Source of the DNA: Salinivirgaceae bacterium
GTDB lineage: Bacteria; Bacteroidota; Bacteroidia; Bacteroidales; SZUA-534
Length of the DNA stretch: 64,000 nt
Reading direction: 5' to 3'
NCBI GenBank assembly: GCA_017527435.1
Contig: JAFXQB010000001.1
Span: forward strand, 378,696 to 442,695
The notes under the pieces are model-generated. The model was not told the DNA's origin. It searched no databases and was given only the letters and a program-made list of their open reading frames with translations. Shown here piece after piece: positions 1 through 8,737 of the stretch (position 1 is its first letter; the number at the start of each line of letters is the position of its first letter). Position numbers and translations under genes: made by a program.

Positions 1-281
1 TAGCGGTCGAACTGCTCCTTGTGACCGTTTTTGTTGCGGCCGTCAAGGTCGGCGTCGTTCACATCTTTGGCCTCGACAAAGAAAACGGGCAGGTGGTCCT
101 TTTCTCGCGAGATTATGTAGTCGGGCGCACCGCACTCGAAATGGGCGGGTTCGTTGGTAACCACCATTTTGGGTAACAGGCTCTGCAACAAGTCTTTGAG
201 CGCTGGTCGGTAAGAGTGCTCGCGCGCCAAACCCGTGCGGTACTGCTGATTCAGGTCGGCAATGTATTGTTTCAAGTTCAT
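1..281 (-). CDS. Type IIG/ISP restriction-modification protein, N-terminal fragment
   Basis: Partial gene: the ATG is at 281 on the minus strand and the gene leaves the window at base 1, so only about 93 codons are visible. The translation starts MNLKQYIADLNQQYRTG and continues with TNEPAHFECGAPDYII and FFVEAKD. This is the N-terminal nuclease-like region common to large Eco57I/type ISP enzymes, in which methylation, cleavage and specificity share one polypeptide; GAPDYII...VEAKD supplies a PD-(D/E)XK-like D...ExK core. The methylase motifs lie outside the window, so intactness and target site cannot be judged. HigBA lies just upstream on the same strand. Family call is by recognition of the N-terminus. 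Confidence 0.75.
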   Translation of the reverse strand, partial: MNLKQYIADLNQQYRTGLAREHSYRPALKDLLQSLLPKMVVTNEPAHFECGAPDYIISREKDHLPVFFVEAKDVNDADLDGRNKNGHKEQFDR

Positions 282-426
282 TTTGCTGATTATAAGATTT
301 GTATGTTTTAGATTCGAGATTTGCTATTGTTTTCTCAAAACTAAAAAGAAAATGGTAAAAACACGGAAAACGCACGAAAAAGACAGAGCGGATTGTTTAT
401 AAAAAACAAAAATGGCCGCCGTCGCT

Positions 427-816
427 TTACACCATCGCAACATTTTGTTTATTGAAAATGCAAGTCCAGCCAAACTTGTGGCTTAAGTCGCGAAGCAGTT
501 CACGGTCGCGCACAGGAATGGTGATTGAAACCGTTTCGCGTTGGCTGTTGCGTTCTGCAATGGCCGCAGTGTCAAGGTCGTATTGTGTTTGAAGGTTCAT
601 CCAGATGTCGGCAGGAATGTTGAGAGCCTTTTCCAAAGCCATTGCCACACTTAACGACACACCGCGCTTGCCGTTTATGGTTTCGCTCAAAACCGATGGC
701 TTGATGCCAGTTTCAGCGGCCAGTTGTTTCTGCGTCATACCGCGTTCTTTCAACTCATCCTTAATCATTTCGCCAGGATGTGTTGCCAAAAATGGTGTCA
801 ATTCTTTATTTTTCAT
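427..816 (-). CDS. higA: HigA-family antitoxin (XRE helix-turn-helix)
   Basis: Antitoxin of a type II toxin-antitoxin pair; binds HigB and represses the shared promoter. The protein has the HigA opening HPGEMIKDELKERGMTQKQL, a helix-turn-helix (QKQLAAETGIKPSVLSETI) and the family motif ALNIPADIWMNLQ. An in-frame ATG exists at 834, but MKNKELTPF from 816 fits the family better and leaves an 11-bp overlap with the end of higB. Toxin-first order (higB then higA) is usual for HigBA. It is transcribed with higB from the promoter at 1131-1162. Confidence 0.9.
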   Translation of the reverse strand: MKNKELTPFLATHPGEMIKDELKERGMTQKQLAAETGIKPSVLSETINGKRGVSLSVAMALEKALNIPADIWMNLQTQYDLDTAAIAERNSQRETVSITIPVRDRELLRDLSHKFGWTCIFNKQNVAMV

Positions 817-1126
817 AGTGTTTCGAAATTTCAATTAATAATGCGTTTACAATTATGCCGTCCGCGTCAGGCGAACTTGTGAATAGCAGGCGGTATTGTT
901 CGTTAATCCACACAGCGTCAACGCCATTAAGGTCGCCTTTCTTTTTCGCGTAGTGCAGCGATTTGATTAGAAACAAGTCCTCAATCCGCCTCGCGGCCTT
1001 TATGAAGTTAACCACTTTGATGTAACGCTTGACAATGTCTTTCGACAGACGCTTGTATTGTTGGTCTTGCGTTGAGCCTGTAGTGTATAACTCTTCTAAT
1101 GCCGTATTTCCAAATTCGATATTCAT
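806..1126 (-). CDS. higB: HigB-family toxin (RelE/ParE fold mRNA interferase)
   Basis: A 106-residue protein of the RelE/ParE superfamily; HigB toxins cleave mRNA on the ribosome. Family features are LEELYTTG near residue 12, LSKDIVKRYIKVVNFI, the RIEDLFLIKSLHYAKKKGDL segment and WINEQYRLLF, matching the plasmid-killer (HigB) pattern. It overlaps higA. The TAnnTTTG box ends only four bases before its ATG, so its mRNA is probably leaderless. Confidence 0.9.
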   Translation of the reverse strand: MNIEFGNTALEELYTTGSTQDQQYKRLSKDIVKRYIKVVNFIKAARRIEDLFLIKSLHYAKKKGDLNGVDAVWINEQYRLLFTSSPDADGIIVNALLIEISKHYEK

Positions 1127-1130
1127 TTGG

Positions 1131-1162
1131 CAAAAATAGAGTATTTCTTACAAATTATCAAA
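1131..1162 (-). promoter_or_regulatory. Promoter of higBA
   Basis: On the minus strand TTTG (1162-1159), 20 bp, then TATTTTTG (1138-1131): a full match to the Bacteroidota sigma-A consensus. The start codon of higB follows after only CCAA, which places the transcription start at or next to the ATG. Confidence 0.75.
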
Positions 1163-1272
1163 TTTGCGAATTTTTCTTATGGATTATGCGAATTGTTCGA
1201 TGTTTGGTTTTGGGTATTTTGTAAGAAAACAATAAGTTGCCAACGCATTGCATTCTCATTTCCACAATTCTC

Positions 1273-1301
1273 AAAAAAAAGGGGCACCAATCGCGCCCCT
1301 C
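1273..1301 (-). terminator. Terminator of the GH43 gene
   Basis: Read on the minus strand: AGGGGC, 9-nt loop, GCCCCT, then eight T. It lies about 50 bp after the stop codon of the GH43 gene. Confidence 0.75.
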
Positions 1302-1353
1302 TTTCCAATTTAATAACTCTGTGTTCTCCGTCTCTCTCTCTGCGCCCTCTGCG

Positions 1354-3981
1354 CTATTTCCTCATTTCCCAATCCTCAATCACCATTAAATCCTTCCCCG
1401 CGTCGCCTTTGAAGATGAAATACAGGTCGTGGCGGCCCGAAACGGGTTTCAGCGCGGCCTTGAACTGTTTGAATGTCTGCGAGTCCTTTGTCTTTGCAAT
1501 GTTCACAGTGCCAAGCAGTTCGCCGTCGGCCGAATCAATGCGGACCTCAATCTGCGCCGCGCCAGCCGCCGCTGCGCTCACGGTTATCGACTTCGCGCCA
1601 GCGCCAAAATCCACGTTGCGCAGTTTCAGGCTCTCGCCGTTGTCGATGTTGTTGAGACAGATTTTGCCCTTGCCGTTGATGGTTGTTTTCAGGCCGTAGC
1701 CCCACGCCATTGTGGCGGCAGGCACCTTGCGGAACGGATTGAAAGCGTCAATCGGCTCAAGCGTAGCGTCGTGAAAATAAGGCACTTCCGCAATTGTGCC
1801 GTCGGCGTTGTAGTGCATTTCGGCCGCCGACACCGAGCGGCGCTCGTGGTGCTTGTACGTCTCAAGGTGCATAAGGTCGTAATTCAGACCGAAAACAAAC
1901 GATTTCCCCTTATAATCAATGATTCCAGGGTGGTTGCCGCGCGTGCGCTGCGTGTGGTTCATAATGTGCCCCTTGTACTGCCACGGGCCTGTCGGGCTGT
2001 CGCTCATAGCGTAGCCGATGCCCTCGGGGCAGCACGTCGACGCAAACGCCAGATAGTAGTGCCCATTGCGCTTGTAGAACCACGGACCTTCCTGATAATC
2101 AGGAATTTTATAGTCCAACTGCACAATCTCGCCCGAGTACGAAATCATATCCTCGTTCAACTTCACGTAATAAACATTCGGGTTGCCCCAATACATATAG
2201 GCCTGCCCGTCGTCGTCGATAAATACCGATGGGTCAATGTCATACCAGTGTTCCTTCTGCCAGACGAGCGGCTGCCCCAGTGGGTCGCGGAAGGGCCCGA
2301 AAGGCGAATCGGCCACCAGCACCCCAATGCCGTGACCGTGGATTGGGCAGTACATAAACCACTTGCCATTGCGCTCAACCACGCACTCGGCCCACGCGCC
2401 GTTCTTGCCGTCGTAGTACTTGAAATCGTCCAACGAAGCCACCGCGCCGTGGTCGGTCCAATTCACCATATCGGTCGATGTATATAGCAGCCAATCAAAC
2501 ATTTGGAATCCGTTGGCCGTGTCCTCGTCGTGCGTTGTGTACAGATAGATGGTGTCGCCGTGCACGTACGGTGCGGGATCGGCGGTGTATTTGGTCTGTA
2601 TAATTGGTTGGTTTACACCGATGTTGAACTTCCACCAGTCAAGGTCGAACAGTTCCTTGTCGCCGCCGCGGAAGAGCAGATAAAGGTCGTGCACGCCGCT
2701 CACCTTGCCAGTGATATTTCCGTGAAACACAGCATTTTCGGGCCCCACTTTCACCTGTGCAATCGGGCGGTTGCCAATATTGTCGATATAAAACTCGATT
2801 GTGCCAGAATTCTGACAGTTAAGTACCTCAACCGTAGCTAGTTGCGGCTGACGGTCGCCAAAATCAACATTGCTCAACTTAATCCAGTCGCCGTTGTGCA
2901 CCGATGTCACAAAATGCCGCCGTCCAGCCCGTCGGTCAACCTTCACGCCCCACGAGTCCGACATTGTCTCGGCCTGCGTCACCGCATACGGATTGAGCGT
3001 CGCCACCGCCTTCACGCCCGTCTTGGTGAACGGAATGAACGGAATCGACCCGTCGGCCCCGAACTCAAACTCTTCAACGCAAGTTGAGCGCTTGAAACCG
3101 CCGCCGTTGGGCGTTGCGCCGTTGTGGTAGAACATATAGTTGTGCCCCTTGAACTCGATGTTGCCGCCGTGAATGGTGAAACTGTTCTCGGCCTCGTCCA
3201 TAATGCGCCCGCGGTAGGTCCACGGCCCGTCAATCGATGTGGCCGTTGAGTAGGCCATATGCTCGGGCACGCCGCCAGCGGGGTACGACAGGTAGTAGGT
3301 TCCGCCGCGCTTCATAAGCCACGGGCCTTCCTCGTAGCCCGTCATAAGTTCTTCCTTGCCCTTGCACCAGTTCATTTTTTTCGATTCAGGACCGAAGCAG
3401 GCAGGGTCCGTAAACCCAGGAATCTCTTTGTAACCGTCTGCAAATGAGACCATATCGTCGTTCAGTCGGCCATACCAGCAGCCCTTGTTGCCCCAAATCA
3501 GGTAGGGCGTGCCGTCGTCGTCAATAAAAACCGATGGGTCGATGAACGAGCAGCCCACAGCCAGCGGTTTTCCCAGTGCGTCGGTGTAGGGCCCTTGCGG
3601 ATTGTCGGCCACAGCCACCGCCAGAGCGTCTTCGCCCTTGTTGGTGTTGCAGCAGACGTACCAGTACCATTTGCCGCCGCGCTCAACCGCCTGCGAAGCC
3701 CACGCGCGGTCGCCCTGTGCCGCCCAACTGAACGTCTCGGTCGATACAGGCGCGCCCAGATAGGTCCAGTTCACCATATCGGTGGTGCTAAACAGCAGCC
3801 AGTCCTTCATTTTGAAGTATGTGGCGTCGTCTTCGTCGTGGTCCACAAACAGATAGACCGTGTCGCCGTGCACGTAAGGCGCGGGGTCGGGCGTGAAGAC
3901 TGTTTTGATAATCGGATTCTGCTGCGCCGATGCGCAAATGGCTGTAGCCAAAAGAGTTGCGGTGGTAAACAAACGGTTCAT
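1354..3981 (-). CDS. Tandem GH43-CBM6-GH43-CBM6 secreted glycosidase
   Basis: Predicted extracellular or periplasmic arabinofuranosidase/xylosidase acting on arabinoxylan or arabinan. Start at 3981 gives MNRLFTTATLLATAICASAQ, a clean signal peptide; an ATG ten codons earlier would spoil it. Two GH43 five-blade propellers are seen, about residues 21-335 and 465-750, each with the catalytic triad: PDPAPYVHGD and ADPAPYVHGD (base Asp), DPSVFIDDDG (pKa-setting Asp) and YEEGPWLMKRGG / YQEGPWFYKRNG (acid Glu). Each is followed by a CBM6-like beta-sandwich with NVDFG and VSGVHDLYLLFRG / VSGRHDLYFIFKG. The whole gene is an internal duplication with both active sites intact. Linkage specificity cannot be read from sequence. 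Confidence 0.9.
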   Translation of the reverse strand: MNRLFTTATLLATAICASAQQNPIIKTVFTPDPAPYVHGDTVYLFVDHDEDDATYFKMKDWLLFSTTDMVNWTYLGAPVSTETFSWAAQGDRAWASQAVERGGKWYWYVCCNTNKGEDALAVAVADNPQGPYTDALGKPLAVGCSFIDPSVFIDDDGTPYLIWGNKGCWYGRLNDDMVSFADGYKEIPGFTDPACFGPESKKMNWCKGKEELMTGYEEGPWLMKRGGTYYLSYPAGGVPEHMAYSTATSIDGPWTYRGRIMDEAENSFTIHGGNIEFKGHNYMFYHNGATPNGGGFKRSTCVEEFEFGADGSIPFIPFTKTGVKAVATLNPYAVTQAETMSDSWGVKVDRRAGRRHFVTSVHNGDWIKLSNVDFGDRQPQLATVEVLNCQNSGTIEFYIDNIGNRPIAQVKVGPENAVFHGNITGKVSGVHDLYLLFRGGDKELFDLDWWKFNIGVNQPIIQTKYTADPAPYVHGDTIYLYTTHDEDTANGFQMFDWLLYTSTDMVNWTDHGAVASLDDFKYYDGKNGAWAECVVERNGKWFMYCPIHGHGIGVLVADSPFGPFRDPLGQPLVWQKEHWYDIDPSVFIDDDGQAYMYWGNPNVYYVKLNEDMISYSGEIVQLDYKIPDYQEGPWFYKRNGHYYLAFASTCCPEGIGYAMSDSPTGPWQYKGHIMNHTQRTRGNHPGIIDYKGKSFVFGLNYDLMHLETYKHHERRSVSAAEMHYNADGTIAEVPYFHDATLEPIDAFNPFRKVPAATMAWGYGLKTTINGKGKICLNNIDNGESLKLRNVDFGAGAKSITVSAAAAGAAQIEVRIDSADGELLGTVNIAKTKDSQTFKQFKAALKPVSGRHDLYFIFKGDAGKDLMVIEDWEMRK

Positions 3982-4008
3982 AAAGTTGTGTTTTAAGTTT
4001 TTGTCTGC

Positions 4009-4016
4009 CAAATATA
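4009..4016 (-). promoter_or_regulatory. -7 element of the GH43 gene
   Basis: TATATTTG on the minus strand, 27 bp before the chosen ATG at 3981. No convincing TTTG is seen 19-21 bp upstream. Confidence 0.5.
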
Positions 4017-4151
4017 GGGAAATAAAAGTAAAAAATACTTTTTAAGATAGGGAAAGTGATTATTACATACCTATAATTTAAAATGATTAGAACCATTGTT
4101 AAACTGACAAACCAGCAAGGATTTTTTCATCGAAACCGCGCAAATTTTCAA

Positions 4152-4182
4152 ATTGCATATAACCCGAAAAAAGGTAACTTTG
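4152..4182 (+). promoter_or_regulatory. Promoter of pheT
   Basis: ATTG (4152-4155), 19 bp, TAACTTTG (4175-4182), 23 bp before the pheT ATG: the Bacteroidota sigma-A pattern. Confidence 0.7.
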
Positions 4183-4205
4183 CGGTTCGATAAAAATCTC
4201 AAAAA

Positions 4206-6656
4206 ATGAATATTTCATACAATTGGCTAAAGCAATACATTGACACCGACCTGACGGCGCAGGAAGTGGCCGAAAAACTCACAAGCATCGGTCTTGAAGT
4301 TGACAGCACTAGTGAATATCAATCAGTTAAAGGCGGACTGAAAGGCCTTGTGGTTGGCGAAGTGAAAACCTGCATCGACCACCCCGACTCTGACCACCTG
4401 CACATTACAACCGTTGACGTGGGCGGCCCCGAACTGCTGACAATTGTATGCGGCGCGCCTAACGTGGCCGCTGGGCAGAAAGTGATTGTAGCAACCATTG
4501 GCACAGTGCTTTACGACGGTGACAAAGAGTTCGTAATCAAGAAATCGAAGATTCGCGGACAGGAATCGTTCGGAATGATTTGCGCCGAAGACGAGATTGG
4601 CGTGGGCACATCGCACGACGGCGTTATTGTTCTGCCCGACAGCGTGAAAGTGGGCACACCCGCCGCTGAATATTATAATGTTGAAAATGACACAATTATC
4701 GAAGTTGATATAACCCCGAACCGAATCGACGCCGCTTCGCACATTGGCGTGGCCCGCGATTTGGCTTTGGCGTTAAGCATCAATAAACCAACAAAATACA
4801 CCATTCCCGACGTTAGCGCGTTCAAGGTTGACAACAACAGCCGCAAAATCGACATTGAAATTGCCGAAACCGCGGGCTGCTGCCGCTATGCGGGCGTCAC
4901 CATCACGGGCATTAAGATTGCGCCGTCGCCCGAATGGCTGCAAAAACGACTTAAATCGGTGGGACTGAACCCGATAAACAATGTTGTCGACGTGTCGAAC
5001 TTCATTCTGCACGAGTTTGGTCAGCCGCTTCATACTTTCGACGCCGACAAAATTGACGGTAACAAAGTGATTGTCAAAACAATGCCTGCGGGCACCAAGT
5101 TTGTGACACTTGACGGCACCGAGCGCTCGCTCGACGCCAAAGACCTAATGATTTGCAACGCCAAAGAGCCAATGTGTATGGCTGGCGTGTTCGGCGGACT
5201 GAAATCGGGCATCAGCGACAGCACCACATCGGTGTTCATCGAGAGCGCCTGCTTCAACCCCACTTACATCCGCAAAACGGCTCGGCGCCACGATTTGCAC
5301 ACCGAAGCGTCGTTCCTGTTCGAGCGCGGCGTTGACCCGAACATCACCATCACGGCGCTGAAACGCGCGGCTCTGCTCATCAAAGAGACCGCTGGCGGAC
5401 TAATCAGTTCCGAAATCACCGACATCTACCCCACGCCCGTCAAACCGTTTGACATTACGGTGCGTTACTCGCAGATTGACAGACTGATAGGCGAGCATAT
5501 CTCGAAAGATTTTGTTAAGAAAGTGATTCGCGGGCTCGAAGCCGAAATTGTTTCGGAAACCGACGAGCAACTGCAGATTCTAATGCCGCCCTACCGCGTC
5601 GACGTTCAGCGCGAAGCCGACGTGATTGAAGACATTCTGCGAATCTACGGATATAACACAGTGAAAATCAGCGACAACGTGAACTCAACGCTGTCGAATG
5701 AGCCAAAACCCGACGTGAACAAAATGCGCAACCTGATTGCCACCGCCCTGACTGGTGCTGGATACAACGAGATTATGTGTAACTCGCTGACAAAGAGCGC
5801 ATATTACGTTGGCAACGATGCTTTCAGCGATTCAAACTCGGTGCGGATTCTGAACCCGTTGAGCCAAGAACTGAACGTTATGCGCCAAACGCTGCTCTAC
5901 GGCGCAATGGAAACTGTATCGTTCAACAGCAATCGTCAAAACAGTGATTTACAACTGTTTGAGTTTGGCAACTGCTACTATTTCAATCCCGAATCGACGA
6001 GCGAGAATCCGCACGACGCCTACAGCGAGACCGAAAAACTCGGCCTTCTGGCAACAGGATTCGCAACTGGCGAGTCGTGGACGGCAAAGCAGAAACCCGC
6101 AAGTTTCTACGGCGTGAAGAGCGCTACCGAACAGATTATCAACCGTTTGGGCATTGACCTTGCGAAGGTTGGTCAGGAAACGTTCTCAAACTCAATCTAC
6201 AGCGAAGGACTGCGGCTCATCTACGCGCAAAAAACGATTGCCACAATCGGAATTGTATCGAAGAAAATCCGCAAAGAGTTTGACATTAAGGCCGACGTGT
6301 ACTTTGCCGAACTTGAGTGGACTGTGCTTATAAAAGCCATTAAGAACCACAAAGTTACGTTCAGTGACATATCGAAATACCCTGAAGTGCGCCGCGACCT
6401 TTCGCTGCTCATCGACAAGGGCGTGACGTTCGACGCCATTAAGAAAGTGGTGCAGAAAGCCGATAAACGCCTGATTAAGAGCGTGTCGCTGTTCGACGTG
6501 TACGAAGGCGACAAGATTGCCGACGGCAAAAAATCGTACGCCATCAGCATTATCATTCAGGACGAAGAGAAAACACTCAACGACAAGCAGATAGACCGCT
6601 TAATGGAACAGATTATGAAATCGCTCGACACTGAAATCGGTGCGAAAATCAGATAA
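4206..6656 (+). CDS. pheT: Phenylalanyl-tRNA synthetase beta subunit
   Basis: Beta chain of the (alpha-beta)2 enzyme that charges tRNA-Phe; the alpha chain pheS is not in the window, as is common in Bacteroidota. 816 residues, the usual length. Domains in order: an EMAP-type tRNA-binding OB fold (about 40-150, with [19 protein letters not shown]), B3/B4 editing domain (about 215-380, [15 protein letters not shown]), B5 (about 405-475), catalytic-like core, and C-terminal FDX-ACB anticodon-binding domain (from about 720, [19 protein letters not shown]). Its own promoter is at 4152-4182; the following macrodomain gene starts 38 bp after the stop and may be co-transcribed. Confidence 0.98.
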   Translation: MNISYNWLKQYIDTDLTAQEVAEKLTSIGLEVDSTSEYQSVKGGLKGLVVGEVKTCIDHPDSDHLHITTVDVGGPELLTIVCGAPNVAAGQKVIVATIGTVLYDGDKEFVIKKSKIRGQESFGMICAEDEIGVGTSHDGVIVLPDSVKVGTPAAEYYNVENDTIIEVDITPNRIDAASHIGVARDLALALSINKPTKYTIPDVSAFKVDNNSRKIDIEIAETAGCCRYAGVTITGIKIAPSPEWLQKRLKSVGLNPINNVVDVSNFILHEFGQPLHTFDADKIDGNKVIVKTMPAGTKFVTLDGTERSLDAKDLMICNAKEPMCMAGVFGGLKSGISDSTTSVFIESACFNPTYIRKTARRHDLHTEASFLFERGVDPNITITALKRAALLIKETAGGLISSEITDIYPTPVKPFDITVRYSQIDRLIGEHISKDFVKKVIRGLEAEIVSETDEQLQILMPPYRVDVQREADVIEDILRIYGYNTVKISDNVNSTLSNEPKPDVNKMRNLIATALTGAGYNEIMCNSLTKSAYYVGNDAFSDSNSVRILNPLSQELNVMRQTLLYGAMETVSFNSNRQNSDLQLFEFGNCYYFNPESTSENPHDAYSETEKLGLLATGFATGESWTAKQKPASFYGVKSATEQIINRLGIDLAKVGQETFSNSIYSEGLRLIYAQKTIATIGIVSKKIRKEFDIKADVYFAELEWTVLIKAIKNHKVTFSDISKYPEVRRDLSLLIDKGVTFDAIKKVVQKADKRLIKSVSLFDVYEGDKIADGKKSYAISIIIQDEEKTLNDKQIDRLMEQIMKSLDTEIGAKIR

Positions 6657-6694
6657 TCGGAACGCGGTTTTTTACAACAAAATCTAACAAGGAA

Positions 6695-7216
6695 ATGTCT
6701 GTAAAAGAACGGATTAGCATTGTTGAAGGCGACATTACGAAACTCGCCGTGGACGCCATTGTGAACGCGGCCAACAACTCGCTTTTGGGCGGTGGCGGCG
6801 TTGACGGGGCCATTCATCGGGCGGCGGGACCGAAACTGCTCGACGAGTGCATCACGCTAAATGGCTGTGAGACAGGCGACGCGAAGATTACAGGCGGCTA
6901 CAATCTGCCCGCACGGCACGTCATCCACACCGTGGGGCCAATCTGGCGCGGCGGCAACAACGGCGAGCCCGAAAAACTTGCAAGTTGCTACCGAAAATCA
7001 ATGGAAGTGGCTGTGGCAAACGGCGTTCAGACCATCGCCTTCCCCGCCATCAGCACGGGCGTGTACGGCTATCCGCTCGAAGAAGCCGCACAAATCGCTG
7101 TCAGTCAGGTGGTTGAATGTCTAAACGAAATGCCATCGATAAAAAATGTGACATTTGTGCTTTTTGGTGCGAAAAATTACGATATTTACAAGGCGATTTT
7201 GTCGAATTTAAAATAG
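6695..7216 (+). CDS. Macrodomain protein (O-acetyl-ADP-ribose deacetylase type)
   Basis: A single macrodomain of 173 residues that binds ADP-ribose; MacroD/YmdB relatives remove ADP-ribose from acidic residues or deacetylate O-acetyl-ADP-ribose in the cytoplasm. Signatures are [20 protein letters not shown], the loop [35 protein letters not shown] and [17 protein letters not shown], all intact. It is followed 6 bp later by the SiaC-like gene, suggesting an operon. Confidence 0.93.
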   Translation: MSVKERISIVEGDITKLAVDAIVNAANNSLLGGGGVDGAIHRAAGPKLLDECITLNGCETGDAKITGGYNLPARHVIHTVGPIWRGGNNGEPEKLASCYRKSMEVAVANGVQTIAFPAISTGVYGYPLEEAAQIAVSQVVECLNEMPSIKNVTFVLFGAKNYDIYKAILSNLK

Positions 7217-7222
7217 AAACGC

Positions 7223-7597
7223 TTGAACTACTTAAAATTTGATAGTACCGACGACACGCCTGAAGTAATGATTGACTCTGATTTGTCGATTTTTATTATC
7301 AGCGGAAACTCAACGCCCGAAAACGCGCTGGCGACCTATACGCCTGTGATTGAGTGGATTAAGGCGCCCGACTGCGCGCTGAACAACTGTCAGTGCAAGT
7401 TCTTTTTCAAGTATTTGAGTTCGGCGTCGCACCATCTGGTTTTCGAGATTATGACGCAACTCGACAAACTCTACAAATCGGGCCGCAACCTGTCGATTGA
7501 GTGGTCGTACGAGAAGATTGACGAAGATATGCTGCGTTTGGGGCTCGATTTCGCATCGATTTTGAGCATTCCGTTCGAGTTTTGTCCAAAAAACTGA
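7223..7597 (+). CDS. SiaC-family (DUF1987) regulatory phosphoprotein
   Basis: A 124-residue protein with the DUF1987 pattern: TPEVMIDSDLSIFIISGNSTPENA then YTPVIEWI and LDKLYKSGRNLSIEWSYEKIDEDM. In Pseudomonas, SiaC is phosphorylated on a residue near the ISG(x)S segment and tunes a diguanylate cyclase. No partner kinase or phosphatase lies nearby. The start is TTG at 7223: an in-frame stop (the macrodomain stop) is 9 bp upstream and the conserved first strand begins immediately, so no ATG is possible without truncation. Function here is inferred from family only. Confidence 0.7.
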   Translation: MNYLKFDSTDDTPEVMIDSDLSIFIISGNSTPENALATYTPVIEWIKAPDCALNNCQCKFFFKYLSSASHHLVFEIMTQLDKLYKSGRNLSIEWSYEKIDEDMLRLGLDFASILSIPFEFCPKN

Positions 7598-7603
7598 CAA
7601 TCA

Positions 7604-8206
7604 ATGACTTTACTGATAGTTGCGGTAACATTCCTTGTGTCGTACACCGCATTCAGGCGGCCTGAACTATTGTTCAAGTACGACTTCAACCCTTATCAGA
7701 TTATCCACCGCAATCAGTGGTATCGGCTTGTGACTCACGCATTTCTGCACGCCGACTGGACGCACCTGATTGTCAATATGCTGGTTTTCTATTCGTTTGC
7801 CGACGTTGCAATCTACTATTTTCAAATGCTTTTCGCGCAAAACGGCACGCTGCTCTTTCTGGGGCTTTACTTTGGCGGAATAGTTGCCGCGTGCATATAT
7901 TCGCTTATCAAACAGAAAGATAACTACAACTACAGTGCCATCGGCGCATCGGGTGGTGTGGCGGCCGTGACATTCGCCTGCATTCTGTTCGACCCGCTGG
8001 GCAAGATTCTGTTTTTCGGCGTGATACCCATTCCTGGCGTGCTTTTCGGCATACTCTACCTGGCCTATTCCTATTTTATGGGCAAGCGCGGAATGGACAA
8101 CGTGGCGCACGACGCGCACTTCTACGGCGCCGTGTTCGGATTCGTTTATCCGCTGATTTTCAGGCCCGATATGATTGGACGGTTCATTGAGAAAATTTTT
8201 CAGTAA
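7604..8206 (+). CDS. Rhomboid-family intramembrane serine protease
   Basis: Six-helix membrane protease of about 200 residues. Catalytic Ser116 is in GASGG and His172 in AHDAHFYGAVFG; the oxyanion motif THLIVNM (His54, Asn58) is present, so it should be active. It has no extra N-terminal domain. Starts 6 bp after the SiaC-like gene, and its stop overlaps the ATG of gmhB at 8206. Substrates are unknown. Confidence 0.92.
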   Translation: MTLLIVAVTFLVSYTAFRRPELLFKYDFNPYQIIHRNQWYRLVTHAFLHADWTHLIVNMLVFYSFADVAIYYFQMLFAQNGTLLFLGLYFGGIVAACIYSLIKQKDNYNYSAIGASGGVAAVTFACILFDPLGKILFFGVIPIPGVLFGILYLAYSYFMGKRGMDNVAHDAHFYGAVFGFVYPLIFRPDMIGRFIEKIFQ

Positions 8207-8718
8207 TGGCAGAAAAAAACAAAGCCGCATTTTTCGACCGCGACGGCGTAATCAACGACGACACAGGGCATTACTACGTTTTCCGCCCCGACGATTTTGT
8301 GCTTTGCCCTGGCGTGATTGAAGGACTGAAGAAAGTGCATCGGCTTGGTTATCTGATAATTATAATATCGAATCAAGGCGGAATCGCCCGCGGGCAGTTC
8401 ACCACCGACGACACCGACGCCGTTCATCAGAAATTCATCGACACAATGGCGGCCAACGGCGTGAAAATCACCGAGATATACTACTGTCCGCATCACCCCG
8501 AAGCAGGCAACTGCCTTTGCCGCAAGCCGCAGCCGCTAATGATTGAAAAGGCATTGGCGCGGTTCGACATCGACCCTGCCAAATCGTTTATGCTGGGCGA
8601 CCGCGACAACGACGTGCTGACCGCCGAAAACGCTGGCGTGCGCGGATTTAAAATGGACAAAAACAGCAATTTGCTCACCGCCATCGACAATTGTCTGAAA
8701 GCAATGGGCGACGAATGA
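8206..8718 (+). CDS. gmhB: D-glycero-D-manno-heptose-1,7-bisphosphate 7-phosphatase-like HAD enzyme
   Basis: HAD-IIIA phosphatase of 170 residues. Nucleophile Asp11 and Asp13 lie in FFDRDGVIN; the Cys-His-Cys-Cys zinc site of GmhB is complete (Cys94, His96, Cys103, Cys105 in YCPHHPEAGNCLCRKP); C-terminal GDRDNDVLTAENAG carries the Mg-binding acid. GmhB acts in ADP-heptose synthesis for the LPS core; no other heptose gene is near, and histidinol-phosphatase-like relatives share the motifs, so the exact substrate is an inference. Confidence 0.85.
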   Translation: MAEKNKAAFFDRDGVINDDTGHYYVFRPDDFVLCPGVIEGLKKVHRLGYLIIIISNQGGIARGQFTTDDTDAVHQKFIDTMAANGVKITEIYYCPHHPEAGNCLCRKPQPLMIEKALARFDIDPAKSFMLGDRDNDVLTAENAGVRGFKMDKNSNLLTAIDNCLKAMGDE

Positions 8719-8737
8719 ACCGCAAAACCGAACGGAA

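Noticed and set aside
1127..1699. 190-codon + strand frame
   Set aside because: Begins in the higBA promoter and runs antisense into the GH43 gene and its terminator.
1429..2487. Long + strand open frame of 352 codons
   Set aside because: Antisense to the GH43 gene; composition is the mirror of its codons and no domain is recognisable.
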